NCBI RefSeq assembly: GCF_016802725.1 | Contig: NC_052672.1 | Coordinates: 2,324,749 to 2,388,748, forward strand | DNA from: Solenopsis invicta | Taxonomy: Eukaryota > Arthropoda > Insecta > Hymenoptera > Formicidae | DNA: 64,000 nt | Reading direction: 5' to 3' | The notes under the pieces: model-generated | What the model was told of the DNA's origin: nothing | Seen by the model: the letters and a program-made list of their open reading frames with translations, nothing else | Database searches by the model: none | Program-made: the position numbers and the translations under genes | In this document: piece by piece, positions 1 to 10,743 of the stretch | How positions within the stretch are numbered: position 1 is the stretch's first letter | Layout of the letters: the number at the start of each line of letters is the position of its first letter

Positions 1-115
1 GACATGAGCATTACTTAAAACTTTTTGTATGTTACTCAGTACCTTCCCATTGATAACATATGTCAAAGTCAAGGTCGTCAGAGGCTGCTCCCCTTTTGTA
101 AAGGTTTACCGAGAT
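1..115 (+). repeat. Partial copy of dispersed module M1
   Basis: Bases 10-100 match the module found at 36395-36505, 36552-36670, 39478-39600 and 40258-40375. Shared landmarks in order are a run like AAAACTTTTTG, GTTACTCAG, ATAACATATGTCAA and GTCAAGGTCGTCAGAGGC. The copy is cut by the window edge, so its partner arm, if it has one, is not visible. No coding potential. Confidence 0.6.
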
Positions 116-390
116 AACACTTCTCAATGAGAAATGATACATCGAACCGGTGTCGAATCGATATCGATTTGATCAAATTTCATCTATGTGATTTTTCCCG
201 GTTATTGAACATCAAAATCTCAAATATTTCGTCATTATTTTGATGTCATGATATTCGTATTTGTTGGTAGCAGTAATAATACAATATAATGTTTCTTTCA
301 AGATTTTCAATGTCTTTCCTTGTTTTTATTAAATATCCATTTGTCACTTCGATATCAATTCGATACTCGCAAGAGTTGCAGTGAAAAACG

Positions 391-419
391 CCGCGGCGCG
401 GTGTGTCGCCGCGCCGCGG
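391..419. repeat. GC-rich perfect hairpin
   Basis: An 11-bp perfect stem CCGCGGCGCGG / CCGCGCCGCGG surrounds a 7-base loop TGTGTCG. It is an island of pure G+C in an A+T-rich element. No T-run follows closely, so a terminator role is not indicated. Confidence 0.85.
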
Positions 420-2004
420 TCTACTCCTCTAACCTCTTTTCGTCTTTTGTCCCTACCTTGGTACCGGCCGGCTAAAGTGGGCAGAAGTGTACAACGTGTA
501 TCATTGCTTTATATAGGTAATCCTCCTTTTTTTTATCATAAATTATATATTATAACAAAATAAATCAATTAAATTATTACTTTTTGAAAATACTTTTAAT
601 ACATGATTGTTCTGTATCTCTTCAATAATTGTTACTATTATCCACATATTTAAGGTTATGTGTTTTCTATTCTAATGTGAAATTATTATTCTATTGCAGA
701 CTATTGTTTCCTGTAAAAAAGGAATTGAAATAAAATTGTACGTTTCGAAAGCCATAGTTATAAAAGAAGCTGGTTAAAGTATATAACGTGTGTGCCTGCA
801 TATAAGTGCACGATGTTAGAGGACGATAGGCCTCTAAATATTTTTTCCAAAATTACCATTTTTAATTTTATTATCATGATTCTACTCAAACAATTTCTCT
901 CAAGTGGTTTCTAATGGCCGTTTTACAATGAGTACTTTAGTCGTAATTCAACAGTATGGCTATTTGGGAGTCATAAGTCGTTAATCATAGCAAATTTATA
1001 TCCAAATGATATAATATAGTTTATAATTAGAGATTACACAGTTGTATTTGCTTTATAACACGATTATAACTTAAATCCGTTTCTGATATCTGATCAACAA
1101 CTAACAACGCATTGCAAAACGACTATATATAAGATTTATACATATATTTTGAAATTAGTAGAAAAGGAGATAATATAATGGCACTCATTTTTATTTTATT
1201 GAATAACTTTTTTAATAATCAGTGTTTCATATTGAAATTTCAATAATTATATTTGTCAAAGTGTTACTTATGATATTTTAGATTTAAAGTAATGAAGTAT
1301 TTATTACTTAGTATGTGATTTATAAAAATGTAACGCATAGCATAATCGGTGGAAGAGGAAAAGTGGTAATAATACAGCTAATCCAAAAATCAATTCAAAA
1401 AATAGTTTAGTTTAAAAAACAATATTTTGTTATAAAGTTATATATTTTTTACTCGATTTTTTATTTTCCATTGTTTAAAATTTTCATGCGTTCAGAAACA
1501 TTAAAGATATCATTAGAGATAATATTTAACGTTAAATAACAAGGATAAAATAATATCTGTAATGTTTCTGAATGCAGACTTCTAGAGTGACAATCAATTT
1601 ATCTAAAAAAATATTTTATTATCTACTGTATGCATTTATTATTGTTTAATCTAGATAATAATGTTTATTTTTCATTATAATAAATATTTCATTTTGTTAA
1701 ATATCTTTTTAGTCTTTTGTGCAATCTTCATTTTATTATGTTTCATATAATACATATAATATCTATGTTATCTAATAATACTGCAACAAAAATGTATTGT
1801 GTGTTGCAACCTTTCGTCCGTTGACCGTACACCCTGCTAATTTAATCTAACTGTAATTGGTAAAGTATACCTGATGGTTAGTTAACGTTATTTGTCGATA
1901 TTTTGACGTCAAAAACGATCATAAACAACGTCAGCTTGTTACTTAGAATATTTATGATTTCGGCGTCGAATTAATGTCAATTTCATTATTATTTTTTGGG
2001 TAGT

Positions 2005-2109
2005 GATCATGTAACTTTCCTTAGCGGAAAGATAAAAAGTAAAAAATTTTGCCATTAACTTCAATGACGAAAGATTTCACCTTTCCGCCCTAGGGAAAGT
2101 TACATGATC
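2005..2109. mobile_element. 105-bp hairpin MITE
   Basis: Inverted ends GATCATGTAACTTTCC (2005) and GGAAAGTTACATGATC (2094-2109) extend inward for about 27 bp, including CGGAAAG / CTTTCCG. The loop is A+T-rich. It lies between two blocks of TCGAT words, so it probably inserted into the larger element at 126-2321. No clear target duplication. Confidence 0.7.
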
Positions 2110-2321
2110 GAGACCTGGCGGGTACAATGAAACATTTTGTTGAATTGACATCGATTCGACGTCAATACGATATCGATGATTAATGTCGAATTGACATCGA
2201 TTCGATGTCGATGATCGAAATTGTGACCACCTGAATATCGAAATCGATGTGAGGATCGATATCACATTTCGATATCAAATCGACATCAAGCTGATGTTGA
2301 TTTGATATACCATTTCTCACA

Positions 2322-2955
2322 TCTATGCTACGATCCGGAAACTACTAACCAATTCAATAAGTATCATGCAAAAGGTGAAGCCAAACCAAAAAGTAAAAAT
2401 TGCCGAATGCACTTTTAGCGTTATACAAAACCAAGCGTAAAGCAAAAACTAATGAATGTTTTTACATGAATTTTGTCACAGATGTCTGTCACAATGCTAC
2501 CAACTTAGAAAAAAAATATTTATGATGTGCGGTTTACCTGCGCGATTTAATTTAAAAACTGATCTTACTTTTTGGACACAATAGTACATATAAAATGTTT
2601 AATTGAAATTAAAAGTATCACTTTTTATAATTAATTTACTGCTTGAAATAACCATTGTAATTATGTCTTGTTTCTTTACGCACAGTAAACTTCTGCAATT
2701 TAATTCCGTAATGCATAGGCATGCGCATTATGCTCAGGTCTAGAGTTGCCGAAATAAGCCGCGACTAAAACAATTCTCAATTTTTTCCAGTACTAAGGCT
2801 GCCTTTTAAACACTTAAGAAAATCTTAAAGTAAAAGGCGAACTCAATCAATGTCAATAATACAGATTTTCGTCTACCGCACGCGGGGACCGCCCGTCAAT
2901 CGCTAAGCCTGAGGCGCCATGACAGGCGGCGTGGCGGTGAGAACACAGTATAAGT
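2322..2955. other. Unassigned A+T-rich spacer
   Basis: No reading frame, RNA gene or repeat could be supported here. A slightly GC-richer patch (2880-2950) precedes the next MITE. Confidence 0.5.
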
Positions 2956-3250
2956 CTCGTAGGCAAACAGCAATTTTAGGAAAATAGTATCTGGCTAGGC
3001 AAACAGCATTTGCCTGGTCAAATAGCTTAGACTTAAAAACACAAAATGCCTGCTTTAAAAATCTAATAATTATACAATTTTTGTGTTTTTCAAGCAAGCA
3101 TGTTGTGTATTTAAAGTAGATAATTAAAAACACAAAATGCCTGCTTTAAAAATACAAAAATTATGTAATTTATTCTAACCTAACCTAACCAGGCAAATGC
3201 TATTTGCCTAGTCAGATACTATTTTCCTAAAATTGCTATTTGCCTGCGAC
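2956..3250. mobile_element. 295-bp MITE flanked by ATAAGT
   Basis: Terminal inverted repeats of about 60 bp run from TCGTAGGCAAACAGC (2957) and are mirrored by GCTATTTGCCTGCGA at the right end. Both arms also share ATTTTAGGAAAATAGTATCTG. ATAAGT occurs immediately outside both ends (2950-2955 and 3251-3256), a probable 6-bp target duplication. The word GGCAAAYAGC recurs inside each arm, and an internal stretch with AACACAAAATGCCTGC is present twice. No coding capacity. Confidence 0.8.
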
Positions 3251-3256
3251 ATAAGT

Positions 3257-3686
3257 ACGTAAGTCAATTCCAACCAAAATCCGCGAAATGGTTGTTACTC
3301 GCGCATGACGGAAACGCACACTTAATAACATGATGGCCTATAGGGAAACACCACAAAACACTAACTTCTAAAATTGTTTAATATCGTCGTTTAAACTAAG
3401 CATTATATAAAATGATTTGGTACGGATAGTACTTAGTACGCATAAATGATTAATGTAAACTAGATAATTCACTCAATGATATTTCAATATCTACATGATG
3501 TTTCTTGAACAAAGCTTGCTGTATAAAGTTAGTGTTTAAATTGTCTGCGCTGCATACTCAACATCACGGTCTATCATTTTTCTTCAGATCAAAGGTGCCG
3601 ACACAGAGTTGACTTACTGTATGTATCTATACTGTGGGTAAGGAGGGAGAAGCAGCAACCGACCAGCAGCGGCATAAGATTCCCTA
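3257..3686. other. Unassigned spacer
   Basis: No coding frame, RNA gene or clear repeat seen. A few palindromic dinucleotide-rich patches only. Confidence 0.5.
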
Positions 3687-3834
3687 GTAGCACAGTACAT
3701 TGGCTTTATATTAGTTAACATTGGCGAAACATTGGTTATGTTGGGAGTACATTGGCCAATATTTTCCAATGAAGAGCCAATATTGGTCATAGAATTAATT
3801 GCACATAATGTACTTGTAGTATTGCTCGCCAATT

Positions 3835-4400
3835 AATATACAATATTGCACTTACATTGGAAGTGCATTGGTTAAGATTTGCCAATCTAAAGCAAATATT
3901 GTTTTTTAAAGAAACGGTAATGTGGTGCCAATGTTACGAGTCAATAATTGTACAATATTGCATTTACATTGGAAGTGCATTGGCCAAGATTTGCCAATCA
4001 AAAGCAAATATTGTTTTTTAAAGAAACGATAATGTGCTGCCAATGTTACGAGTTAACAATTGTACAATATTGCAGTTACATTGGAAATGCATTGGCCAAG
4101 ATTTGCCAATCAAAAGCGAATATTGTTTTTTAAAGAAACGGTAATGTGCTGCCAATGTTACGAGTCAACAATTGTACAATATTGCACTTACATTAGAAGT
4201 GCATTGCCAATCTAAAGAGAATATTGTTTATAAAAGAAACGTTAATGTGCTGCTAATGTTACAAGTCAACAATTGTACGACATTGCATTTATATTGGAAG
4301 TGCATTATTAATCAAGATTTCCCAATCTAAAGCAAATATTAGCTATAAAAGAATCATTAATGTGCTGCCGATGTGCTGCCAATGTTACGAGTCAATAATT
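3835..4400 (+). repeat. Tandem repeat, about 100-122-bp unit, five copies
   Basis: The phrase CAATATTGCANTTACATTGG starts near 3841, 3953, 4075 and 4177, with a degenerate copy near 4278. Each unit also carries TGCCAATGTTACGAGT and a TTTTTTAAAGAAACGNTAATG stretch. Later units are shorter and more diverged. This is the left arm of element A. Confidence 0.85.
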
Positions 4401-4773
4401 GTATTGTAAATATTATCAATAGATGAAATAGGTCTATAAATGAAAAAAATTCGATCTACATCTCAATGAGCAAACAATATTTTTCAATTGTTAAAAAAAA
4501 ATTTTTTTAATAAAAATTTTTTATATTTAATTTAATTATTGTATTATATTGACATATATTTTTTAATTGCATTTTTACTCAAACAAATAACAGAAAAGTT
4601 ATTTCAAATACTATTCTGCATTTGTGAAATTAGTAAAAAACTATAATTTTATATTTGTTTATATAAATAATATGCTTTAATTATACATATTTTATTTTTT
4701 CGATAACGTATATTGACCTGATCTACCAGTTATATATATGTATCAGCACAAAGTGTTTACAGGTCATGACGAG

Positions 4774-4847
4774 GGATCAGTTCGCAACGATCACACAGGT
4801 CAAGCAACGTTCATTGGAGTCGCGACTTGGATGGATGACCGCTTGGG
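4774..4847 (+). pseudogene. 5S rRNA-like Pol III module (copy A)
   Basis: Reads ATCAGTTCGCAACGATCAC, then GTCAAGCAACGT and CTTGGATGGATGACCGCTTG. These line up in order with the conserved 3' two thirds of eukaryotic 5S rRNA: the loop B/helix III region, box A (TTAAGCAACGT) and box C (CTTGGATGGGNGACCGC). The 5' third of 5S is not recognisable, so it is not a 5S gene but a derivative. The internal control region that binds TFIIIA is the part that is kept. It lies centrally in a TIR element and has three relatives in the window. Confidence 0.7.
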
Positions 4848-5338
4848 TTAAAAAAAAAATTCGACTAATAATGGTTAAATAAGATAAAGTGTCAACCTTC
4901 TAATATTGGACCAATGTTGAAAAGCCAATGCACAACCAATATATAATATCGTATTTATATTTTTTTTTCAATATTGGTTAAATAAGGGTCGATATCATAC
5001 TTTGCAATATTGGACCAATATTGAAAATCAATTCACACCTAATAGATAATATTAGGTTTACATTATTTTCCAATATTGAACCAATATTTTGTGTTACTAC
5101 GGTTCTTATTCTGAGCCGCTCGTTCCCTTTTTCCCTTGCTTCGTCACCAGGACCAAGTTAGGCGACCGTTAGGTGATTTCCGCACGCTGTGGGTAGGGGA
5201 AATACGCGCTCATTCACCGACTTTACTAATTTTTATTAGTAACTATTGCAAATTTTGAAAAATGGTGGCACAAGACTTTTTTCTCAGTTTGACTTGTTCT
5301 ATCAACCCACGAGAGCATAAGCGAACTTTATCTGACAC

Positions 5339-5340
<2 letters not shown>

Positions 5341-5389
<49 letters not shown>

Positions 5390-5490
5390 ACGCGCGCGCG
5401 TGTGTGCGAGCGCGTGTGCGCGTGTGCGCGTGTGTGTGCGTGTGTGTGCGCGTGCGCGCGTGTGTGCGTGTGTGCGTATATATGTATATA
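5341..5490. repeat. (TG)n/(CG)n microsatellite ending in (TA)n
   Basis: Long TG run followed by mixed TGCG and then TATATA that ends at the TA target of the next element. Reading frames through it are low-complexity artefacts. Confidence 0.95.
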
Positions 5491-6294
5491 TATATACAGG
5501 GTGATTCAGAATAACCTTATGTCCTTGAAGAGACATATTCCTGAGGTGATTCTGAAACAACTTTTTATTTGGCAAAAATTTGTCCAAAGTTTAGTTTTTA
5601 AATTATAAAAAGAAATACTTATTCAATTCCGGGTCATTACAATTCATTGTTTGTTATGGGCGATTACGTGAGGCAATCGCAATGATCAGCTGACAGCTCG
5701 AACACTGCTTTTCCTCTCTCCCACCCCTCCCCCTCTCTCTCTCTCTCTCTCTCTCCCGCTCTCTCAAAATCTCTATCCCATTCTCATTATCATTTTTTTT
5801 CTTATTTATTTATCAATTCATGCACTGACACTAAAATAATACTAGAATTAAAAACTATAATAACAAAATTATAAGTGTTGTACATCAATGGCAAGTCGTC
5901 ACATGCAAACGCGCACTCATGCGTTGTCGCCTGTCCAATCGGCTGTGGTCGTGCGTAGAACAGCCTAGCCACAATCTGCATACGCCTCGCTAGCCGAACG
6001 CTTGTACTCTTCCTTTTTGTTAAATACATATCCTTCATAAACTAATTGTTACAAATCAGAAGTGGGATTTGAACTCGAATTCGGACTCGGATTTGAAAGA
6101 AGAGTCCAGTAATAGTGACGGAAGAGTAGTCCGGACAATATTGAGAAATATATTGCGAGGCGGACAAAAGACCGCCAGACGAGTACGATCGACACAGCAT
6201 TGAATTGCGCAAGCCATTCGCCGGCTGAGAGAGACTCGATCAGTTTTCAATGAGTGCAGTGTTTTGAATAGACTTCTGATTGTCCTATCAAAGC

Positions 6295-7440
6295 ATGTCT
6301 GATCCAAGCAGGCTCAAAATCGTGCAGCTGAAGAAACTGTTGCAAAAGCGGAAGTTACCCGTAACGGGGAACAAAGCAGAATTAGTCGCAAGATTAGAAA
6401 TGGCGGATCCGGAAAAAAAAGTGGGCAAGCGAGATGGAAAGTGAGCAGACGGGTGCAAGGAGGACCTTAGGAGACGAGTTGGTGAATATTCCTCGATGGC
6501 GTCACAGATTGGCATACCCGGTAACAGCAGTGAAGCGGCGCAAGACGCCGCGAGAGAGATTGAGTGGCTGACGCGGGAACAGCGGCTGCTAGAAAGAGAG
6601 CTGAAAATTGCCGAAAGAGAGAACCGACTACCGCAAGCCAAAGCGAGCGACAGAGGCAACAATCGGCCGGAAGAACAACCGAAAATCAGTGTCAAGACAA
6701 TAAATGAGCTCTTAAGTAAGTTCAACGGATCCGAAGGTAGGTTCAAAAATTGGCAGAGACAGTTAAGGTTACTGATACTAACCTATAAATTGGACAATAA
6801 TAACGCAAAAGTATTAATCGGAATGTGCCTTAAAGCTAAAACGGCAGAATGGTTCCATTCTCGCCCCAAGCATATTGAACTAACCATTGAAGAAATATTG
6901 ACAGAGATAAAAAAAATGTTTGATCATTGGGAAAGTAAATTGAAACGTCGTAAACAATTCGAAGAGAGAACGTGGAAAACGGACGAAAGTTTTAGTGCGT
7001 ATTTCCATGAGAAAATAATCTTAGCCAATCGAGTTCCAATAGACGAGGAAGAAATAATAGAATATGTTATCGACGGGATATCAAACATGCAATTACGAAA
7101 CCAGGCGAGATTATAGCGTTTTGATTCGAAAGCGGAATTGTTAGCTGTTTTCGAGGATATTAGCCTATCGAAAACCAGGAATCGTTCAGATCGAGATACC
7201 AAAGTGTGGAACAAGGACCAAGGAGGGGCGCAGACTCAAATGAAGAAAGATTCATCGCCGAAGAAAGAGACAGCGCAGAATGTCGGTGCGGCACAAGCGA
7301 AGATACGGTGCTATAATTGTAGTAAATTTGGCCACATATCCAAGGAGTGCAGACTACTGAAGAGAGAGAGAGAGGTACCTGTTTCAAATGTGGCGAGAAA
7401 GGGCACACGATCGGCTAATGCACGACTAATCGTAAGGTAG
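6295..7440 (+). pseudogene. gag: Gypsy-type Gag with N-terminal SAP domain (broken)
   Basis: The ATG at 6295 opens a frame that runs to 7440 with in-frame stops at 6442-6444 and 7114-7116. Residues 8-35 fit a SAP DNA-binding fold (QLKKLLQKRKLPVTGNKAEL). Next come a charged coiled-coil-like segment (around WLTREQRLLERELKIAERE), a capsid-like region with FNGSEGRFKNWQRQL and EEILTEIKKMF, then a CCHC zinc knuckle CYNCSKFGHISKEC (7309-7350). A second knuckle, CFKCGEKGHTIG, follows near 7381 but in another frame and with a stop, so there is also a frameshift. Gag packages element RNA; SAP domains bind A+T-rich DNA, unusual for this position. Nonfunctional copy. Confidence 0.8.
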
Positions 7441-7790
7441 AACCAAAGCAAGATAATAGTGTGAATGTTATGGAAGTTAGTAATAATTTACAAGGTCAAG
7501 CTACTTTAAAGTTTATTGGTCCTAAACTCAGTTGCAAAATAATAGTAGACGCACTAATTGATACGGGAAGTCCGATTAGCATTGTAAAAGAAAAAGTAAT
7601 TCCTAGTGATTGCATTAATTACACTAATGTGTCAAATGAGTATTGCGGAATAAACGGAAGTAAATTAAGTGTTATTAGATCTGCTACATAATTTGTGATG
7701 AAATTCGAGAAGTTGGAGCTCAAATTTACGTTGTTACTAATAATACTATGTCCTTTTCAATAATATTAGGTCGAGATTTGTTAAAACAGA
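7441..7790 (+). pseudogene. Retroelement aspartic protease remnant
   Basis: The frame starting near 7461 contains LIDTGSPISIV with the catalytic DTG at 7560-7568, the hallmark of retropepsins, about 50 codons downstream of the zinc knuckles as expected in a gypsy pol. The frame ends at a stop after SVIRSAT (7691); the downstream flap/C-terminal region (GRDLL near 7768) continues in a different frame, so the gene is frameshifted. Confidence 0.75.
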
Positions 7791-7899
7791 TTACATTGTG
7801 TAAGAACCGAACAAGGGAACCGAAAATTGACTCAGATAAAAAAATTAACGAGATCTTAAGTATAAATGCTATAGAAACTGCAAATAACGTTACCAACTC

Positions 7900-8850
7900 T
7901 TTAATAATTAATCCCCAAATTGTACAGGAAAAGCAAATAGAGTTTAAAAATATTTTCGAGAAGCCATATGTAAATCCCGAGCGTCCGAAAGAACCGAAGG
8001 TGAATGCAGAGTTAAAACTACAATTGAAGGATTGCAACCTTTTCATTTCCACCCGAGACGACTTGCTTATACGGAGAGGGACCAGTTGCAGAAAATATTC
8101 AACGATTTTTGTCCAAGAAGGTAATTAGACCGAGCAGTTCGGAATATGCGTCACCTATTGTGTTGGTCAAAAAAAAAAACAGGTGAATATAGATTGTGTA
8201 TCGACTATAGAATGCTTAACAAATATATTGCGCGTACAAATTACTAGATACCTGAAATTGAAGATCAGATTAACATTTTAAGAGGAAAAAATATTTTAGT
8301 ATATTGGATCTTAGAGATGGATTTTTTCACAATTGAATGGCCAAGGAGTCAATAGAGTACACAGCCTTCAAAACGCCTTTAAGGCAATTTGAGTATACTA
8401 AGATGCTTTTTGGTTTGAAGTCAGCCCCGGGTAGATTCCAAAAGTTTCTAAATGAAGTACTTGGCGAGTTAATTTGATCGGGTGATGTAATAGTATATCT
8501 AGATGATTTTTTAGTTGCAACAGAATCGCTGGAACATCACTTAATTATTTTAAAGAAAGTATTCAAGTTATTGGTAGATAATAAATTAAATTTAAGACTT
8601 GATAAATGTAAATTTATCTTCACTAAAATTGAGTATTTGGGGTACTTAATTACTGCGGAAGGCATTAAACCGACAACTAAGGGTATTGAGGCTGTATTAA
8701 ATTATACTGTCCCTCAGAGCATACGTATGGTTCAATGTTTTTTGGGACTCTTCTCCTACTTTCAAAAATTCATTGAAGGATTTTCAGTGGTGACCAAACC
8801 CCTTCACGATTTGCTCAAAAAAGATGCCATGTTCAAATTTACACAAATAG
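7900..8850 (+). pseudogene. pol: Gypsy-type reverse transcriptase, 3'-truncated
   Basis: Recognisable RT blocks appear in order but in changing frames: SSEYASPIVLVKKK and YRLCIDYRMLNKYI (about 8135-8230), the FGLKSAPGRFQKFL-type block (8410-8450), VIVYLDDFLVAT with catalytic YLDD at 8496-8507, and KCKFIFTKIEYLGYLIT (8600-8655), then the connection start SYFQKFIEGFSVVTKPL. Stops at 8250 and 8476 and several shifts make it dead. It stops abruptly at about 8850 where the mirrored TIR arm begins; RNase H and integrase are absent. Confidence 0.85.
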
Positions 8851-9082
8851 AGTTGCACTATCAGCTTATCACTGCAATCGCCTCACGCAATCGCCCGTAT
8901 TGAACGGTGAGTTGCGTCGGCCCTGCCTTACTGTTATACGCGCCCGGTTATTGGATAACTATTTTCTTTTATTATTTAAAAACTACGCTTTGGACAAATT
9001 TTTGCCAAAGGAAAAATTGTATCAGAATAACCTCATGAATATGTCTCTTTAAGAACATGAGGTTATTCTGAATCACCCTGTA

Positions 9083-9262
9083 TATCAATCAAAATTGACG
9101 CTCTATACAGGACCGTCGAATGGACGCCGTTGGTACTTACCTATTTTATTGATCAAAATTGATGTTCTATACCAGTACCGTCAAAATAGACGCCGTGTAT
9201 TTATTTGGTACTTATTTTATCAATCAAAATTAACGCCCTGAGTAAATTTCTTTTATACTGAA
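9083..9262 (+). repeat. Diverged tandem repeat, about 68-bp unit
   Basis: TCAATCAAAATTGACGCTCT (9086), ATCAAAATTGATGTTCTATA (9151) and TCAATCAAAATTAACGCCCT (9221) start three units that also share ACCGTC and ACGCCGT and GGTACTTA. The third unit is partial. Confidence 0.75.
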
Positions 9263-9467
9263 ATTAAAACGGCGCGCGACTAAATATTGTGGTATCTCAA
9301 TCATATAACGCTAGGGAACACGAGCAGTTGCCCACAGTATCATTTTGTATCATGCTTTCTCCCTCTATCGTGCGTCAATTGAGAAATATGCATTATCATA
9401 TTGCGCTCCACCACTTTGTTTCCCGTTCCCCGATCTCCTCCGCGCTACTAACAATAAGAGACATGTA

Positions 9468-10741
9468 CAAGGGCGGTCCGATAAGTATTTAGCCTCACCG
9501 CCCGATGGTGCTAGTATCGCAAGAGAAATTTACTATCGTGTAGTACATTCTCGTAGACGGCTGTCAAAATTTCAGCCGAATCGGACTCGTAGTTTTGTTT
9601 TGACCGCGTGTGGAAACGGGCGTGTCCGCGGATTTTAGAAAAATGGAAAAAGAGCAATATTGGTCGGTGATTTGATTCTTGTTTTTGAAAGAGAAATCGC
9701 GCAGCGAAATCAAAGAACGCTTAGATGCTGTGTACGGTGACTCTTCTCCTTCGATGGCGACCGTCAAAAATTGGTTTAACGAGTTTCAACGTGGTCGCAC
9801 GTCGGTTTTTGATGAGCCACGCCCAGATGCCCCGAAAATGGCTACCACGGAGAATAACGTGACAAAAATCCACGATCTCGTATTGGCAGACCGCCGATTG
9901 AAGGTGCGCGAGATAGCTGAAATAGTAGGCATCTCAAAAGAGCGCGTTGGTCATATCCTGCATTAAATTTTGGGCATGAGAAAGCTGTCGGCGCGATGGG
10001 TGCCGCGTTTGCTCACTTCGGATAACAAGCGCAACCGTGAGACCACTTCAGAGCAGTGTTTGACGCTGTTTAAGCGCAATCCGAAGGAGTTTTTGCGTTG
10101 TTTTGTGCCCGTCGACAAAACATGGATCCACTGGTATACACCAGAGACCAAGGAACAGTCAAAACAGTGGACTTTACCCGTCGAACGTGCTCCGAAGAAG
10201 GTGAAGACTGTCCTATCCGGAAAGGTGATGGCCACCGTTTTCTAGGATTCACAAGGTGTGATCTACATTTACTACCTGGAGAAGGGCAAAACGGTCACAG
10301 GGCTCTACTATGCCGAATTATTGGGCCGATTTGACGCCGAATTGCAGAAAAAACGGCCCCATTTGGCGAAGGAAAAAGTGCTCTTCCACCATGACAACGC
10401 ACTGGCTCACACCTCCGCCGTCGCCACGGCCAAATTGGTCAAATTGCACTACGAACTGCTGCCCCATCCACTACGTTTTCTCCAGATTTGGCCCTGTGCA
10501 ACTTTTTTTGTTTCCAAACTTGAAAAGGGGCAGAAATTTGAGTCGAATGAGATCATCGCCGCCACGGAAGCCTACTTTGCAGACCTCGAGAAAACGTATT
10601 TTTCAGATGGGTTAAAGAAGTTGGAGCATCGCTGAGTCAAGTGTATCGAGCTAAAAGGAGACTATGTTGAGAAATAAATCGCCACTTTTCCAAAATTTTC
10701 GTTTTTCTTTTGTAGGCTAAGTACTTATCGGACTATCCTCG
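9468..10741 (+). mobile_element. Full-length mariner element
   Basis: Inverted ends match for about 28 bp: left core GTCCGATAAGTATTTAGCCT, right core (reversed) GTCCGATAAGTACTTAGCCT. TA flanks both sides (9466-9467, 10742-10743). At 1274 bp the element has the usual mariner length and encloses one transposase frame. Inactive because the transposase is broken. Confidence 0.92.
9643..10635 (+). pseudogene. Mariner transposase (dead)
   Basis: One frame from ATG 9643 to the stop at 10633 carries the N-terminal helix-turn-helix (KSRSEIKERLDAVYGDSSPS; EIAEIVGISKERVGHILH), the linker region with TWIHWY, and the catalytic core. The first catalytic Asp is in VDKTWIH and the second in HHDNALAHT. In-frame stops occur early (TGA about codon 12), at 9964 (TAA) and at 10243 (TAG). 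Around 10470-10500 a one-base shift disrupts the third-Asp block: the alternative frame reads SPDLALCNFF, so the catalytic Asp has become Asn. Cut-and-paste enzyme that acts in the nucleus on the element's own ends; this copy cannot work. Confidence 0.92.
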
Positions 10742-10743
10742 TA

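Larger units (their letters stand above)
126..2321. mobile_element. Non-autonomous TIR element with TCGAT word arrays
   Basis: The left end reads TGAGAAATGATACATCGAA (from 128) and the right end, on the other strand, TGAGAAATGGTATATCAA (ending near 2319), so the termini are inverted copies. Both arms are rich in one word family, TCGATATCGAT and ATTCGACGTC-like strings, at 145-175, 345-370 and 1895-2290. The middle (500-1850) is A+T-rich with no open frame that looks coding. The TIR core TGAGAAATGATA is shared with the element at 29184-30133. A short hairpin MITE sits inside the right arm. No target-site duplication could be fixed. Superfamily unknown. Confidence 0.6.
3687..5100 (+). mobile_element. 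TIR element A with CCAATATTGG words and 5S-like core
   Basis: The left end reads GTAGCACAGTACATTGG and the right end, reversed, GTAGTAACACAAAATATTGG. The left arm is an array of TTGGCCAATATTG-type words arranged as tandem units; the right arm (4895-5100) repeats CAATATTGGACCAATATTG. The core (about 4405-4860) is A+T-rich, contains CAATAGATGAAATAGGTC, TTTAATTATTGTATTATATT and a 5S rRNA-like stretch, and is shared with the elements at 16400-17185, 29184-30133, 32388-33617 and 35250-35780. Target duplication not resolved. It encodes no protein, so it must depend on an enzyme from elsewhere if it ever moved. Confidence 0.7.
5497..9080. mobile_element. TA-flanked TIR element enclosing a gypsy fragment
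   Basis: Left arm 5497-5712 begins CAGGGTGATTCAGAATAACC; right arm 8850-9080 ends with its reverse complement. The arms stay similar for over 200 bp, down to GATTACGTGAGGCAATCGCA on the left and its mirrored counterpart on the right. TA lies outside both ends (5495-5496, 9081-9082), as in Tc1/mariner-type MITEs. Between the arms is an internal part of a gypsy retrotransposon without recognisable right LTR or duplicated target, so capture or a deletion after insertion are both possible. A (CT)n run sits at 5726-5756. Confidence 0.8.

Noticed and set aside
3176..3190. TAACCTAACCTAACC as telomeric repeat
   Set aside because: Three units inside a MITE, and similar short strings near other repeats; far too short for a telomere array and not the exact insect TTAGG phase throughout.
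4774..4847. A functional 5S rRNA gene
   Set aside because: Only the 3' two thirds align, the 5' strand of helix I is missing and the copies differ at structurally fixed positions.
5262..5608. Long Cys/Val-rich and His/Thr-rich open frames
   Set aside because: They are translations of a TG/CA microsatellite and its edges; the same holds at 18069-18501, 25194-25538 and 49455-49788.
6040..6075. Primer-binding site and 5' LTR end of the gypsy element
   Set aside because: TTGTTACA followed by AATCAGAAGTGGGATTTGAA could be an LTR end plus leader, but no standard TGG-starting complement to a tRNA 3' end was found directly after it and the LTR start is not visible.
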